From Candidatus Pacearchaeota archaeon (GTDB lineage: Archaea > Nanoarchaeota > Nanoarchaeia > Pacearchaeales > GW2011-AR1), in contig JALOBN010000062.1 of assembly GCA_023228245.1 (NCBI GenBank), positions 1 to 13,096 on the forward strand: a stretch of DNA of 13,096 nucleotides. Reading direction: 5' to 3'. Positions 6,303 to 13,096 of the stretch are shown piece after piece. Under the pieces are notes generated by a model, which searched no databases, was not told the origin of the DNA, and saw only the letters and a list, made by a program, of their open reading frames with translations. The translations under genes were made by a program, and so were the position numbers. Positions within the stretch are counted from its first letter, which is position 1; each line of letters begins with the position of its first letter.

Positions 6303-8102
6303 ATGGTCGAATGGTTTCTTGAAGATAGCTCTGGCGTAGAGTATGCCATCGATGTCGATGAGTATGGCCTGACTAGGTTCTACGATGAAGGCAAGGTTCG
6401 GCCATCTGAAGCCTCGATTACAGTCCCCCGGCGAGTTCCCGCCCTCGACAAGCAATGGATTCGCATGGTCGATGATGGCCAGACCCGTTTTCTAGGCTAT
6501 CTCTCTAGGAAGCCAACCATATCAAGCATCCACAAAAAAATCCTGGTAGCCAGAGGCGTCGAGGCTCTTCTATGGGAATGCCCCTGCCCGGTACTGAGCT
6601 ATGCATACAACTCGACCACAATGACACAGCTCTTCTCTGATGCCGCCTATCCTGGCTTGATCTATGCCGCGAATTCTCATATCCCCCCAGGCTGGTTGGA
6701 AGATTCTAGGCCTGCAGAAACCGTCGATGAATGGCTTGCCCATGGTCCCGCAGTGATCTATGATGAGACAAATGCAATCGTGAAGTATGAAAATTGTGGA
6801 ACAAAATCAAGAATGGGTAGCACCGCCATCAACGTGAATGGTGTGGCCTATACCAATTATGCATCTTATGCCCTGATGGCAGCAGCAGACCGGGCTACTT
6901 ATCGGGATGCTGAAGACCTCTATATCCATTTCTGGTCGGGTGGCGCGCCGGAATATGGATATCGGAACCTTCCTCTGTTCGCTGCAAACGCCTTTGATAC
7001 CCGAGTCCGGCGGGGGGTAATAGACTCGACCTACACATTCAATACCCCGATTCAGGTCGGGCCGGAAAATATGGTCGGTGATATGCTGGCTGGGATTGCC
7101 ACAGTGCACGGCCTGAATCTACGGCCTCGCTACGTTGGCAAGCTCTGTTATCTGGACGCTTTGGAAGATTTCTCGGACGATGGAATTTTCGATATCCCCG
7201 AAGAGCATTGCACAAAAATAAATTTCAAGAATATTAATGCCGTCCAACTGAGTGCTCTGACTGGCCTTGGCGCCGGCCCAAGGCTCTTCAAGCAGGTTCA
7301 GTCCATCCTCGACGTTACGCCTGGAGGAGCCTTCATCCGGGATACGGTGGACTGCGAGAAAGGCTATTATGATGCGGATGGGAATCTATGCGTCCTGGCG
7401 ACAAATGAATGGGAAGCCATCAGGTCTCCTGAAGTCGTCGAGATCGAGACAGACATGCATGATTATATCCCGCTCGGCGCGGACGCTCGACTACTCATCG
7501 AGGGCGAGAAGACCAACACCTACCAGGTCCGAAAGGTCGCCAAGAACTCAAAGAGCTCTACAAAGATAGAGCTGGGTGCTCGCTCAAAGGATATCCTGGA
7601 TGCAATGGCCGCCCAGAGTGCTGTAGGGAATGCCTATGCAACCGAAGAGATGCCTGAGTTCTTCACACCTGGCACAAAGACCGGCGTCTTGACGATAGGG
7701 GCCACAAATAAGACAGCAGTACCATTCGTTTCTTCTGCCTTCGCTATGCCCGCCTGGGCGACTGTATCTGCCTATAATCCGAGGGTGCTGCTTGACTTAT
7801 CCCTCACGATTACAGACGGCTACATATTTGCATATAACACGGTCGCGCAATTCAAGGTAGCCGTAGGCACAGACACCACATGGACTCAGGACGATTCCGT
7901 TTTGCAGAGCGAGACACCATTCTACATTGTCGCAAAAGACGACCTAAACGGAATCGACATAACAAGAAAAATTACATGGGGAACAAATAACTATCTATAT
8001 ATAATTACTTCTTTGCTTGGTGCTCTTGCAAATGCGGGAGATTTCTCTGATCTAAACGTAAGCGCAAAGATCTACATGGTAGGCCGCAGGGAGCTATCAT
8101 AA
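6303..8102 (+). CDS. Tail hub/Tal-like protein, copy 1 (599 aa)
   Basis: Residues 3-100 form a beta-rich N-terminal domain (EWFLEDSSGVEYAIDVD, VPRRVPALDKQWIRMVDDGQ, then FLGYLSRKP) with the strand layout of the gp27/Tal tail-hub family: a ligand-like strand, a G-Y return strand, and a basic segment. It ends in a distinctive ALLWECPCP motif (CPCP at 93-96). Residues 235-310 hold a second conserved block (FDTRVRRGVIDS, VGPENMVGDMLAGIATVHGL, GKLCYLDALEDFSDDG). Near 385-430 come LFKQVQSILDVTPGGAFIRD and an IPLGADARLLIEG strand with TNTYQVRKV, like the last hub strands. Residues 452-599 are an accessory beta module ending in SAKIYMVGRRELS. The next gene is a clear paralogue, and its ATG shares one base with this stop. 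Position after the tape measure supports a tail-tip role, but a structure search is needed. No peptidase motif was recognised. Confidence 0.55.
   Translation: MVEWFLEDSSGVEYAIDVDEYGLTRFYDEGKVRPSEASITVPRRVPALDKQWIRMVDDGQTRFLGYLSRKPTISSIHKKILVARGVEALLWECPCPVLSYAYNSTTMTQLFSDAAYPGLIYAANSHIPPGWLEDSRPAETVDEWLAHGPAVIYDETNAIVKYENCGTKSRMGSTAINVNGVAYTNYASYALMAAADRATYRDAEDLYIHFWSGGAPEYGYRNLPLFAANAFDTRVRRGVIDSTYTFNTPIQVGPENMVGDMLAGIATVHGLNLRPRYVGKLCYLDALEDFSDDGIFDIPEEHCTKINFKNINAVQLSALTGLGAGPRLFKQVQSILDVTPGGAFIRDTVDCEKGYYDADGNLCVLATNEWEAIRSPEVVEIETDMHDYIPLGADARLLIEGEKTNTYQVRKVAKNSKSSTKIELGARSKDILDAMAAQSAVGNAYATEEMPEFFTPGTKTGVLTIGATNKTAVPFVSSAFAMPAWATVSAYNPRVLLDLSLTITDGYIFAYNTVAQFKVAVGTDTTWTQDDSVLQSETPFYIVAKDDLNGIDITRKITWGTNNYLYIITSLLGALANAGDFSDLNVSAKIYMVGRRELS
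7143..7198 (+). repeat. 56-bp exact repeat, copy in hub gene 1
   Basis: These 56 bases, inside the codons for GKLCYLDALEDFSDDGIFDI, are identical to 8966-9021 in the downstream paralogue, third codon positions included. The flanking coding sequence differs at many synonymous sites. It is a direct repeat at 1823-bp spacing. Confidence 0.9.
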
Positions 8103-10189
8103 TGGAGTGGCTGCTAGAGGATCGGGCAGGGGTCGAGTATGCCATCGACGTTGATTCCGAGAAGCTCGACCGGTTCTATGATGATTTGAAGGTCAAGCCC
8201 TCCGAAGCTACCATAGAAGTCCCTCGGAGAGTTCCGGCGTGGGATAAGCAGTGGATCAGAGCTGTGGAGGATGGGCAGACAAAGTTTCTGGGCTACATAT
8301 CCAGAAAGCCTCGGATATCAGGCATTGGCAAAAAGACAATAACGGCAAACGGCGTAGAGGCATTGCTCTGGAAATGCCCCTGCCCTAGACTCTCATATTT
8401 CGCAAATTATGTCGCATTGCAACAAGTTTTTGACCACATAGCGCCAGACGACGGCGATTATACGTGCTTTTGGCCGGGGCTATTGTTTGCTGCGAATTCC
8501 CAGATACCGGACGGCTTAAGGGAAAACTCAATACCAGATTCTACAAATTTACCTTTCATCTCGCACGGCCCTGGGGAAGTAATCGATGAAACCGATGGTA
8601 TAGTAAAATATAAAAATCTGGGGTTAAAATCTAGAGTAGGTTTAGCTGACATATTTATAAATGGTGCCAAATGCACAAACTGCGCCACATATACCGAAAT
8701 GGAGGCAACCGAGAAAGCGGTTTTTAGAGACGCGAATGATTTATATATCCGGTTTAGAATAGCATCTTATAGATATTTTGGACTAAAAAATATTTCGGTA
8801 TATGCCGAGAACGCTTTTGATACAAGGGTACGAAAGGGCCTGATAGATAGCGACGCCGTACTTGCAACTCAGCTCGCCGTCGGTCCGGAAAATCAAGTCG
8901 GTGATGTACTACACGATCTAGCTGCAATCCACGGGCTGAATACTCGATTTCGCTATGCAGGAAAACTCTGTTATCTGGACGCTTTGGAAGATTTCTCGGA
9001 CGATGGAATTTTCGATATCCCTGAAGAGGAATGTGACAAGCTGGAATATAAGACGCCTCAAAACGCTATCCCGGATGCCGTGACGTGTACCGGCCACGGA
9101 TCAAGATTGATTCAGCAGGTTCAATCGATTTTTAACGTAAAACCCGGCGGGGCTTATGTACGAAAGGTCGCAGATTTTCCAAACACCTTTTTCGATAAGA
9201 ACCAGACTTTGAAAGAGTACTATTGGGTAGCATCTCCAGCCAGTCATGGATTCAATGATATACCAGTGACAAACCACTTCGGAAGACTTACCGAAAGATC
9301 TTCAAACAAATGGTATCAATCAAAAGATCGAGGCAACATAGAGATATCAATCGAGGGCAGAGATGATATTCCAGTTGGTGCGGATGTTCGAATAATCGCA
9401 GATGATGCTACCAATACCTATCAGATCCAAAAAATGTCTTTATCATCAAAAAACATGCCCGTTATTACGATCGGGAAAAAGAATTCTGATATCTTAGATG
9501 CAATAGAAGCATTGCAATCAAATGATTCATATATAAAAGAAGATATGATTATAATAGGCGACATTTCAGTAAATAAACAGATGTCAGTGGATTGGGTCGC
9601 CGATGGCACAGGTCTTCCGGTTACAGATCCCTATTTCGGTCCATTACCAGGAGGTACCTTCGATCCCTACACAATCGCAATTAATACAGGATATTCCTTT
9701 GGATATTACTTTGGGAACGTGGATTATGCATCGATGATCGAAGATTACAATATGCGAGTCTTGATGGATTTTTCGGTCGAGTTTTTGGCTAATTCACCAG
9801 CGTCGGATGCACATAAAAACAATTGTCAATTTTATTTAGGTCATAATTATTATTGGCAGGAGACAGTAAATACGCCTACTCCTGGTTGGCAAATATATAA
9901 TTTTAGCACTTATCGATCTTCCAGACGGCCTGGGGTATCTGTTTTCCATCCTCAGTACGACGAAATCACTGGAATGGATATAACAAAAGATATATTATTC
10001 GGACCATCAAATGAACTGATAGTATACCTGAAAAGTCCTTATGCATGGCCATATACGACGATTACCGCGCCGGACAGATTCGATAACCCCATATGGCCAA
10101 ACCGAATTGCATACGACACGCTTACGCATCACATAAGCTACTTGACTGCAAGACTTCGATTATATATTGTAAGTAGAGGAGTATCCTAA
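8102..10189 (+). CDS. Tail hub/Tal-like protein, copy 2 (695 aa)
   Basis: This is a paralogue of the preceding gene. Over the first 98 aligned residues I count 72 identities by eye, including EYAIDVD, VPRRVPA, DKQWIR, DGQT, and CPCP at 92-95. The second conserved block (FDTRVRKGLIDS, VGPENQVGDVLHDLAAIHGL, GKLCYLDALEDFSDDG) follows at about 240-310, then a GHGSRLIQQVQSIFNVKPGG segment and IPVGADVRIIADD with TNTYQIQKM. A segment at about 360-410 (PNTFFDKNQTLKEYYWVASP and onward) is longer than in copy 1. The C-terminal module, about 483-695, is larger and rich in Tyr, Trp and Asn, but keeps shared landmarks (YNMRVLMDFSV, TGMDITKDILFG, a final RLYIVSRGVS). The GGGAG site at about 8089-8093 serves the ATG at 8102, which overlaps the previous TAA. 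Several stretches are clearly AT-richer than copy 1. Tail-tip role inferred; an adhesin-bearing second hub or baseplate protein is an alternative. Confidence 0.55.
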   Translation: MEWLLEDRAGVEYAIDVDSEKLDRFYDDLKVKPSEATIEVPRRVPAWDKQWIRAVEDGQTKFLGYISRKPRISGIGKKTITANGVEALLWKCPCPRLSYFANYVALQQVFDHIAPDDGDYTCFWPGLLFAANSQIPDGLRENSIPDSTNLPFISHGPGEVIDETDGIVKYKNLGLKSRVGLADIFINGAKCTNCATYTEMEATEKAVFRDANDLYIRFRIASYRYFGLKNISVYAENAFDTRVRKGLIDSDAVLATQLAVGPENQVGDVLHDLAAIHGLNTRFRYAGKLCYLDALEDFSDDGIFDIPEEECDKLEYKTPQNAIPDAVTCTGHGSRLIQQVQSIFNVKPGGAYVRKVADFPNTFFDKNQTLKEYYWVASPASHGFNDIPVTNHFGRLTERSSNKWYQSKDRGNIEISIEGRDDIPVGADVRIIADDATNTYQIQKMSLSSKNMPVITIGKKNSDILDAIEALQSNDSYIKEDMIIIGDISVNKQMSVDWVADGTGLPVTDPYFGPLPGGTFDPYTIAINTGYSFGYYFGNVDYASMIEDYNMRVLMDFSVEFLANSPASDAHKNNCQFYLGHNYYWQETVNTPTPGWQIYNFSTYRSSRRPGVSVFHPQYDEITGMDITKDILFGPSNELIVYLKSPYAWPYTTITAPDRFDNPIWPNRIAYDTLTHHISYLTARLRLYIVSRGVS
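8966..9021 (+). repeat. 56-bp exact repeat, copy in hub gene 2
   Basis: Identical over 56 bases to 7143-7198 in the upstream paralogue. Just outside it the two genes diverge (AAG versus AAA before it, C versus T after it), and the surrounding sequence of copy 2 is AT-richer. Confidence 0.9.
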
Positions 10190-10190
10190 A

Positions 10191-11366
10191 ATGGTAACTA
10201 CCATAACGCCTTACTGTGCCATCCACGGCTATGATTTTTCTTCCATCATCCACGCAGACGGCCGAGAGCCCTCTGGCGGAGCCCTGGGCGTGGAGGAAAT
10301 TCAAGTAGCTGGCCGGAATTATGCGGATGTTCGGAGCAAGGGGAGGGCGGTCAAGAAATACCGAATCCGGACCATAAAAACCAAGGACCGAGAAGCGATC
10401 GAAACGTTCCTGCAAGAAGTCAATACCGCGCCGGAGGACGCGGAGTTCCATCCATTCGACGCTCAGCGATTTGGCCTGATTGCTTCTGCTCATGCTTATC
10501 TTACATCTAGTATGGCTCTTGAAAAGAATCTTTATGAGGCCATTGCTGAGATTACATGCCGGGAGGCGTGGCTATATGGGGCTGATAAAGGCATCGCCTT
10601 CGCCAATGACGTTGCTCTGAACGCCGTTTCCGATCTTCTGACCAACGAAGGCCAGGAGCAAGCCCCCATCAGCTACATGCAGGCCAGCGGTGATTATGTC
10701 TCTTCTGCCTATGTCGAGGATCTTTCTGTTCGGATTACCCCCGGCAGCTCCACAGCTGAGCACGACCGGAAAATGATCCTCTGTGACAAGCTCCTGCGAG
10801 ATGATATTTTCGAAGTAGGTTGGCGCAAAAAAGAGGTAATCCACAGCTACGAAACGGATTTCTCTAAGCTATGGTCAGAGGTTGCCCTGGACGTCCACAG
10901 CAAAACTTCTGGGGGATCGATCACAGGAGAGGTTCTGACTCTCGATAATTCTGATTACATGATGATCCCGTTCTATGGACCACTACCAGTTTCGGGAAGT
11001 TCTGGAGCAGTGTCTTTGGAATTGCAGGTAGATGTCTTGACAGGAGACGGTGCAACCGTCTGGTATGCTCTTGAAACGGATCTATCTGATATCGTTGAGG
11101 TTGTCCACGATGATCTGGTCGTAGGCCTGAACACAATCACTATCCCCGATCTGGAAGGCAGGGGGCATGTGGCCATAGGCATTAAGGCCGCTGCAAGTGG
11201 TTCTGTCGCTCTATCAAATCTGAAGGGTACTGTGAAAAGGTACGTTTCTCCTGCGAAAATACCATGGGCCGATCCTGGTGAGGAGTTTAAAATCAGAGTT
11301 GAAAAGACGGCGGGCACTCAGCTATCTTTCTTGGAAGTTGCCTTCAACGACCGCTATTGGTATTAA
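10191..11366 (+). CDS. Distal tail (Dit)-like protein with extra beta-sandwich region
   Basis: This 391-aa protein begins 1 nt after the preceding stop, with AGAGGAG at 10175-10181 in front of its ATG. Residues 1-135 (VKKYRIRTIKTKDREAIETF, then EFHPFDAQRFGLI and NLYEAIAEITCREAWLYG) fit the N-terminal ring domain of siphovirus Dit proteins: a strand, a residue-spacing helix, and a final strand in E-x-x-C/D-x-x-x-Y style. Residues 155-240 (APISYMQASGDYVSSAYVED, then MILCDKLLRDDIFEVGW) could be the Dit C-terminal galectin-like part. Residues 240-355 alternate short strands (GEVLTLDNSDYMMIPFYGP, VSLELQVDVLTG, NTITIPDLEG) like a jelly-roll carbohydrate-binding module, as in so-called evolved Dits. 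The protein would join tube and hub and may touch the host surface. Usually Dit directly follows the tape measure; here it comes after the hub genes, so a baseplate or upper fibre protein is a real alternative. Confidence 0.45.
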   Translation: MVTTITPYCAIHGYDFSSIIHADGREPSGGALGVEEIQVAGRNYADVRSKGRAVKKYRIRTIKTKDREAIETFLQEVNTAPEDAEFHPFDAQRFGLIASAHAYLTSSMALEKNLYEAIAEITCREAWLYGADKGIAFANDVALNAVSDLLTNEGQEQAPISYMQASGDYVSSAYVEDLSVRITPGSSTAEHDRKMILCDKLLRDDIFEVGWRKKEVIHSYETDFSKLWSEVALDVHSKTSGGSITGEVLTLDNSDYMMIPFYGPLPVSGSSGAVSLELQVDVLTGDGATVWYALETDLSDIVEVVHDDLVVGLNTITIPDLEGRGHVAIGIKAAASGSVALSNLKGTVKRYVSPAKIPWADPGEEFKIRVEKTAGTQLSFLEVAFNDRYWY

Positions 11367-11368
11367 TT

Positions 11369-11374
11369 GGTGAT
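11369..11374 (+). promoter_or_regulatory. Ribosome binding site that selects the ATG at 11379
   Basis: GGTGAT ends 4 nt before the ATG at 11379. In-frame TTG (11367) and GTG (11370) codons lie within or before this site, so using them would leave no Shine-Dalgarno sequence. The ATG is the better start, although the frame is open from the preceding stop. Confidence 0.6.
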
Positions 11375-11378
11375 TATA

Positions 11379-12380
11379 ATGCGATTGAGATATATCTTAA
11401 GGTCTGAGGGTACTGTCATTCAGGATCGGGGCGCGTGGGCGCTGACAACCATTTTTGCTGTTGGAAATTTAGCATCCAACGATGGCAGCACCTGGTATTG
11501 CTATGCTCCGCATACGGCGGCCACTGCCAATGAACCCGGTGTTGGCGCGGACTGGGAGGATTATTGGCAGCAGTGGAGTGCCAGAGGAGCACCAGGTGAG
11601 CCGGGCGGAGTGATGGCCTGGCATGGACTATATGATGCTGGGCATGCATATGTTGCGAATGACGGCATTCTTTCCTCAGATGGCAGGGGCTTCTATGCAT
11701 TGCAGGCCACGACAGGTAATGCACCTCCTAGCTATCCAACTCTCGCGAATGCCTACTGGAGTTTATTTGCTGAAAGGGGTGCGTCAGACCACGTATCCGG
11801 GACGGACCAGTATCTTGACCATGGTGGTGCGAATGAAGTGTCAGCAGCCAACGCAAAGCTCGTTGTGACTGCAAAACATACGCAAGGCACCGACCTGGGG
11901 CTTGATACGGGTGGCACAAACCCGGTTACCGCTGCTATGCTCAAATTAGTGTTCGCAAAAGCCAACCGAAACACCGACCAAAGCATAGGAGCAGGCGCGG
12001 TAACTGGAATAGTTGCAAATAACCAACTGGTAGACACCCACAATGCATATGATCCAGCTACGGGAATATTTACGGTCCCTGTAGCGGGATATTATAGAGT
12101 CACCACTTTCTGGAGGCTGGAAAGCCGTGCATGGACGGCGGGCAATGAGTTGTCGTGCCCGGTGCTAGTCGATGGAAACGAGGAAGGGAAGACCTACGGA
12201 ACAAACATGCAAGCAACGTTTACGAACATTTTTCATATGGGGGGCTCATTCGTAACCGATTGGCTGACAGTCGGCCAAACCATTCAGCCGGGAATATTTA
12301 GCACTCCGGCGGTGGTTATTGATGGGAGCTCCTTTGCGCAGTTCAACACAGTTACGTTCGAAAGACTGGCAGGAGCATAA
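11379..12380 (+). CDS. Tail fibre / receptor-binding protein with CBM5/12-like units and C1q-like C-terminus
   Basis: This 333-aa modular protein probably makes host contact. Residues 17-67 (RGAWALTTIFAVGNLASNDG and ending YWQQWSARG) and 77-135 (MAWHGLYDAGHAYVANDGIL and ending AYWSLFAERG) are two Trp/Tyr-rich units with the W-x-x-G-x-Y ... Y-x-x-N-D/D-x-V ... YW-x-x pattern of small ChiA/CBM5/12-like carbohydrate-binding modules. A very short collagen-like GAPGEPGG links them. Residues 141-200 hold two copies of a fibre repeat (YLDHGGANEVSAANAKLV and GLDTGGTNPVTAAMLKLV). Residues 215-333 are C1q/TNF-like: HNAYDPATGIFTVPVAGYYR is the classic first strand pair, and the chain ends FNTVTFERLAGA. 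C1q-like domains form trimers, so a trimeric fibre with a knob is expected. The strong modular match makes the adhesin role likely; the ligand is unknown. Confidence 0.75.
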   Translation: MRLRYILRSEGTVIQDRGAWALTTIFAVGNLASNDGSTWYCYAPHTAATANEPGVGADWEDYWQQWSARGAPGEPGGVMAWHGLYDAGHAYVANDGILSSDGRGFYALQATTGNAPPSYPTLANAYWSLFAERGASDHVSGTDQYLDHGGANEVSAANAKLVVTAKHTQGTDLGLDTGGTNPVTAAMLKLVFAKANRNTDQSIGAGAVTGIVANNQLVDTHNAYDPATGIFTVPVAGYYRVTTFWRLESRAWTAGNELSCPVLVDGNEEGKTYGTNMQATFTNIFHMGGSFVTDWLTVGQTIQPGIFSTPAVVIDGSSFAQFNTVTFERLAGA

Positions 12381-12382
12381 AG

Positions 12383-13096
12383 ATGACATCCTATCAAGTC
12401 ACCCCGGACATGCACAGCGCATGGCAAGAGCCCATCATAGCCCTCCAGAGCTCGCCACCGGCATCTCCTTCAGAGGGCGACAGGTACATAGTGCTGCCTA
12501 CCGGCACGGGGGCCTGGTCTGGCCACGATAATGCAATTGCCTGGTACTATGGCGCTGCATGGACCTTCTGCAGTCCGATAAATGGTTGGAGAGTCTATGA
12601 TGAGGGTGTCGGCTACTGGCGAAATTTCAATGGGGTTGCATGGGGAGGTAATGCGGAGTCTCTGTATGCGCTTTTAGGAGGGCGATCGGGTGGTCAAACT
12701 ATCTGTGGTGGAACCGGTGCAAATGAAGATCTGACACTTGATCCGACGAGTCATGCCACGAAGGGTAACTTGGTGGTCAAAGGAGATATCATCTCAAAGG
12801 GCCTGGTCTGGACCATCCGCACAAGCGCAGCGGATAATCAGTGGCGTTCAGTTTGTTATGGCAATGGCCTCTTCGTGGCTGTTGCAATTACAGGTTCCGG
12901 TAATCGTGTGATGACCAGTCCCGATGGAATCAATTGGACGATCCGCACAAGTGCTGCGGATAATGGGTGGCTTTCAGTTTGTTATGGCAACGGCCTCTTC
13001 GTGGCTGTTGCAAATACTGGTTCCGGTAATCGTGTGATGACCAGTCCCGATGGAATCAATTGGACGATCCGCACAAGCGCAGCGGATAATGGGTGG
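12383..13096 (+). CDS. Tail fibre protein with DUF2793-like N-terminus and propeller-like repeats (3' partial)
   Basis: ATG at 12383 follows an AGGAG site at 12371-12375 and the previous TAA by 2 nt. The frame stays open for 238 codons to the window end. Residues 10-88 match the DUF2793 pattern of phage tail proteins: SPPASPSEGDRYIVLPTGTG, AWSGHDNAIAWYYGAAWTF, then GWRVYDEGVGYW. Residues 99-135 (GGRSGGQTICGGTGANEDLT, then SHATKGNLVVKG) are a fibre motif seen widely in phage and metagenomic tail proteins. From Trp143 there are 42-residue repeats: W-T-I-R-T-S-A-A-D-N, then YGNGLFVAVA and GNRVMTSPDGINW. This resembles BNR or sialidase-like beta-propeller blades, where SPDGxxW is the usual hairpin. 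Two full repeats and the start of a third are visible. It probably is a receptor-binding or glycan-binding fibre. No catalytic residues can be assigned from the visible part. Confidence 0.7.
   Translation, partial: MTSYQVTPDMHSAWQEPIIALQSSPPASPSEGDRYIVLPTGTGAWSGHDNAIAWYYGAAWTFCSPINGWRVYDEGVGYWRNFNGVAWGGNAESLYALLGGRSGGQTICGGTGANEDLTLDPTSHATKGNLVVKGDIISKGLVWTIRTSAADNQWRSVCYGNGLFVAVAITGSGNRVMTSPDGINWTIRTSAADNGWLSVCYGNGLFVAVANTGSGNRVMTSPDGINWTIRTSAADNGW
12809..13096 (+). repeat. In-frame 126-bp tandem repeats (2 full copies plus 36 bp)
   Basis: Units start at 12809, 12935 and 13061, each encoding 42 residues beginning WTIRTSAADN. By eye the first two units differ at 9 of 126 positions, most differences clustering in the first third and near the IT/NT codons. 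The last 43 bases of the two full units, from GGTTCC to the end, are identical. The third unit's visible 36 bases combine variants of both earlier units. The array continues past the window end. Confidence 0.92.

Noticed and set aside
12319..12531. 70-codon frame crossing the junction of the two fibre genes
   Set aside because: It overlaps two well-supported genes in another frame, and its translation shows no recognisable pattern.
12809..13096. CRISPR array or diversity-generating retroelement template
   Set aside because: The repeats are in-frame coding units of 126 bp without spacers. No reverse transcriptase gene or template/variable repeat pair with adenine-biased changes is visible in the window.
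1..13096. Defence system, toxin-antitoxin pair or integrase module
   Set aside because: Apart from the 57-aa ORF and the secreted protein, every gene reads as tail structure or assembly. No nuclease, helicase, ATPase or recombinase motif was found.

Overview
The window is one co-directional (+ strand) block of tail genes from a long-tailed, siphovirus-like virus or provirus. It opens inside the last codons of a tail tube-like gene and closes inside a repeat-containing tail fibre gene. I see no head, packaging, replication, integration or lysis gene, no tRNA, no CRISPR array and no transposon. No reverse-strand reading frame looks like a real gene.

Layout: (1) 1-1104, tail tube region: the C-terminus of one tube-like protein, then a complete 307-aa tube protein with an extra N-terminal beta module. 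(2) 1106-1953, tail assembly chaperone pair: a short G-type product and an overlapping -1 frame T-type extension. (3) 1954-2229, an AT-richer interval with a 57-codon small ORF and a perfect 16-bp palindrome. (4) 2230-5910, a 1226-aa tape measure protein. (5) 5911-6302, a small inserted unit (moron) encoding a predicted secreted protein or lipoprotein, followed by T-rich tracts. (6) 6303-10189, two tandem paralogous proteins (599 and 695 aa) best read as tail hub/Tal-like proteins with C-terminal accessory modules. (7) 10191-11366, a distal-tail (Dit)-like protein with an added beta-sandwich region. (8) 11379-13096, two receptor-binding or fibre proteins: one with CBM5/12-like units, fibre repeats and a C1q-like C-terminus, and one with a DUF2793-like N-terminus and 126-bp tandem repeats cut by the window end.

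Working model: tube monomers polymerise around the tape measure, which the G/G-T chaperones keep soluble. The hub and Dit-like proteins close the tail tip, and the last two genes make the host-contacting fibres. Short gaps or 1-nt overlaps with clear Shine-Dalgarno sites suggest one late operon. The AT-rich boxes and T-tracts around the two small inserted genes suggest that these may be transcribed separately.

Host: not decided by the sequence. Frequent ATA and AGG/AGA codons, T-rich stretches after genes, and a secreted protein with four N-X-S/T sequons fit a methanogenic archaeon (Methanothrix/Methanosarcinales-like). The tail fibre modules are, however, widespread in bacterial phages. I treat an archaeal host as a hypothesis of moderate to low confidence. 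No family assignment here was checked by database search; all rest on reading the protein patterns.
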